A stretch of 13,249 nt of DNA from Flavobacteriales bacterium (GTDB lineage Bacteria > Bacteroidota > Bacteroidia > Flavobacteriales > Flavobacteriaceae), in NCBI GenBank assembly GCA_027033875.1, contig JALVKK010000091.1, forward strand, positions 1 through 13,249, given 5' to 3'. This document shows positions 13,108 to 13,249 of this stretch, in pieces. Each line of letters begins with the position of its first letter. Position 1 is the first letter of the stretch. The notes under the pieces were generated by a model that had not been told where the DNA came from, did no database searches, and saw only the letters and a list, made by a program, of their open reading frames with translations. A program made the translations under genes and the position numbers.

Positions 13108-13249
13108 AACCATATCACCAATTAACCATATCACCAATTAACCATATCACCAATTAACCATATCACCAATTAACCATATCACCAATTAACCATATCACCA
13201 ATTAACCATATCACCAATTAACCATATCACCAATTAACCATATCACCAA
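13108..13249. repeat. Perfect 16-bp tandem repeat array, running past the window end
   Basis: The unit AACCATATCACCAATT repeats from 13108 with no mismatch: eight full copies and 14 bases of a ninth, where the window stops. The reverse complement can be rotated to GGTTAATT plus GGTGATAT, that is two related 8-mers of the family seen at 3837-3884. Because 16 is not a multiple of 3 and the unit contains TAA on both strands, all six frames are closed, so it is non-coding. There are no unique spacers, so it is not CRISPR. Confidence 0.97.

Noticed and set aside
13108..13249. The terminal array as a CRISPR
   Set aside because: Identical 16-bp units follow each other with no unique spacers, and there are no cas genes in the window.

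Overview
The window looks like chromosomal housekeeping DNA from a low-GC member of the Bacteroidetes, probably Bacteroidales. Evidence: AT-rich codons; no Shine-Dalgarno-like sequence at most starts; -7 boxes of the TAnnTTTG type shortly upstream of several starts; a ribosomal protein THX gene; a DUF3822 gene next to rsmD; and EtfB, EtfA, acyl-CoA dehydrogenase, FabI and MenE proteins of Bacteroidetes type. Assignments come from recognising motifs, not from a database search.

Layout. 49-1694 (+): a MazG-like nucleotide pyrophosphohydrolase and a polytopic MgtC/DUF4010-type membrane protein. 1674-2396 (-): rsmE, overlapping the membrane gene tail to tail by 21 bp. 2531-2638 (+): a 35-codon THX gene with its own promoter and a strong terminator. 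2728-3828 (-): menE. 3829-4091: a gap packed with repeats and dyads. 4092-7858 (-): etfB-etfA-acyl-CoA dehydrogenase, in that transcription order. 8083-8937 (-): fabI with a 3' terminator. 9088-11151 (-): a membrane-anchored protein of unknown function, a DUF3822 protein and rsmD, apparently one operon. 11306-12730 (+): a RecD/Pif1-like SF1 helicase, divergent from that operon. 12731-13249: no gene, only remnants of intergenic repeats and a perfect 16-bp tandem array that runs off the end of the window.

Functionally, the Etf/dehydrogenase block oxidises or reduces acyl-CoA with electron transfer through ETF. MenE serves menaquinone synthesis, FabI completes fatty-acid elongation cycles, and RsmE, RsmD and THX serve the 30S ribosomal subunit. 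There is no phage, IS, CRISPR, tRNA or rRNA gene and no sign of a defence island.

The notable material is intergenic. At least three families of short repeats recur: a GGTTAAYT 8-mer family, a GGTTACTGAGCC...TCGAAGTAC family, and a TTGAAAGT family. One copy supplies the last codons and the stop codon of menE. Another carries a 12-bp perfect stem closed by GAAA. The 16-bp terminal array can be read as two diverged 8-mers of the first family.
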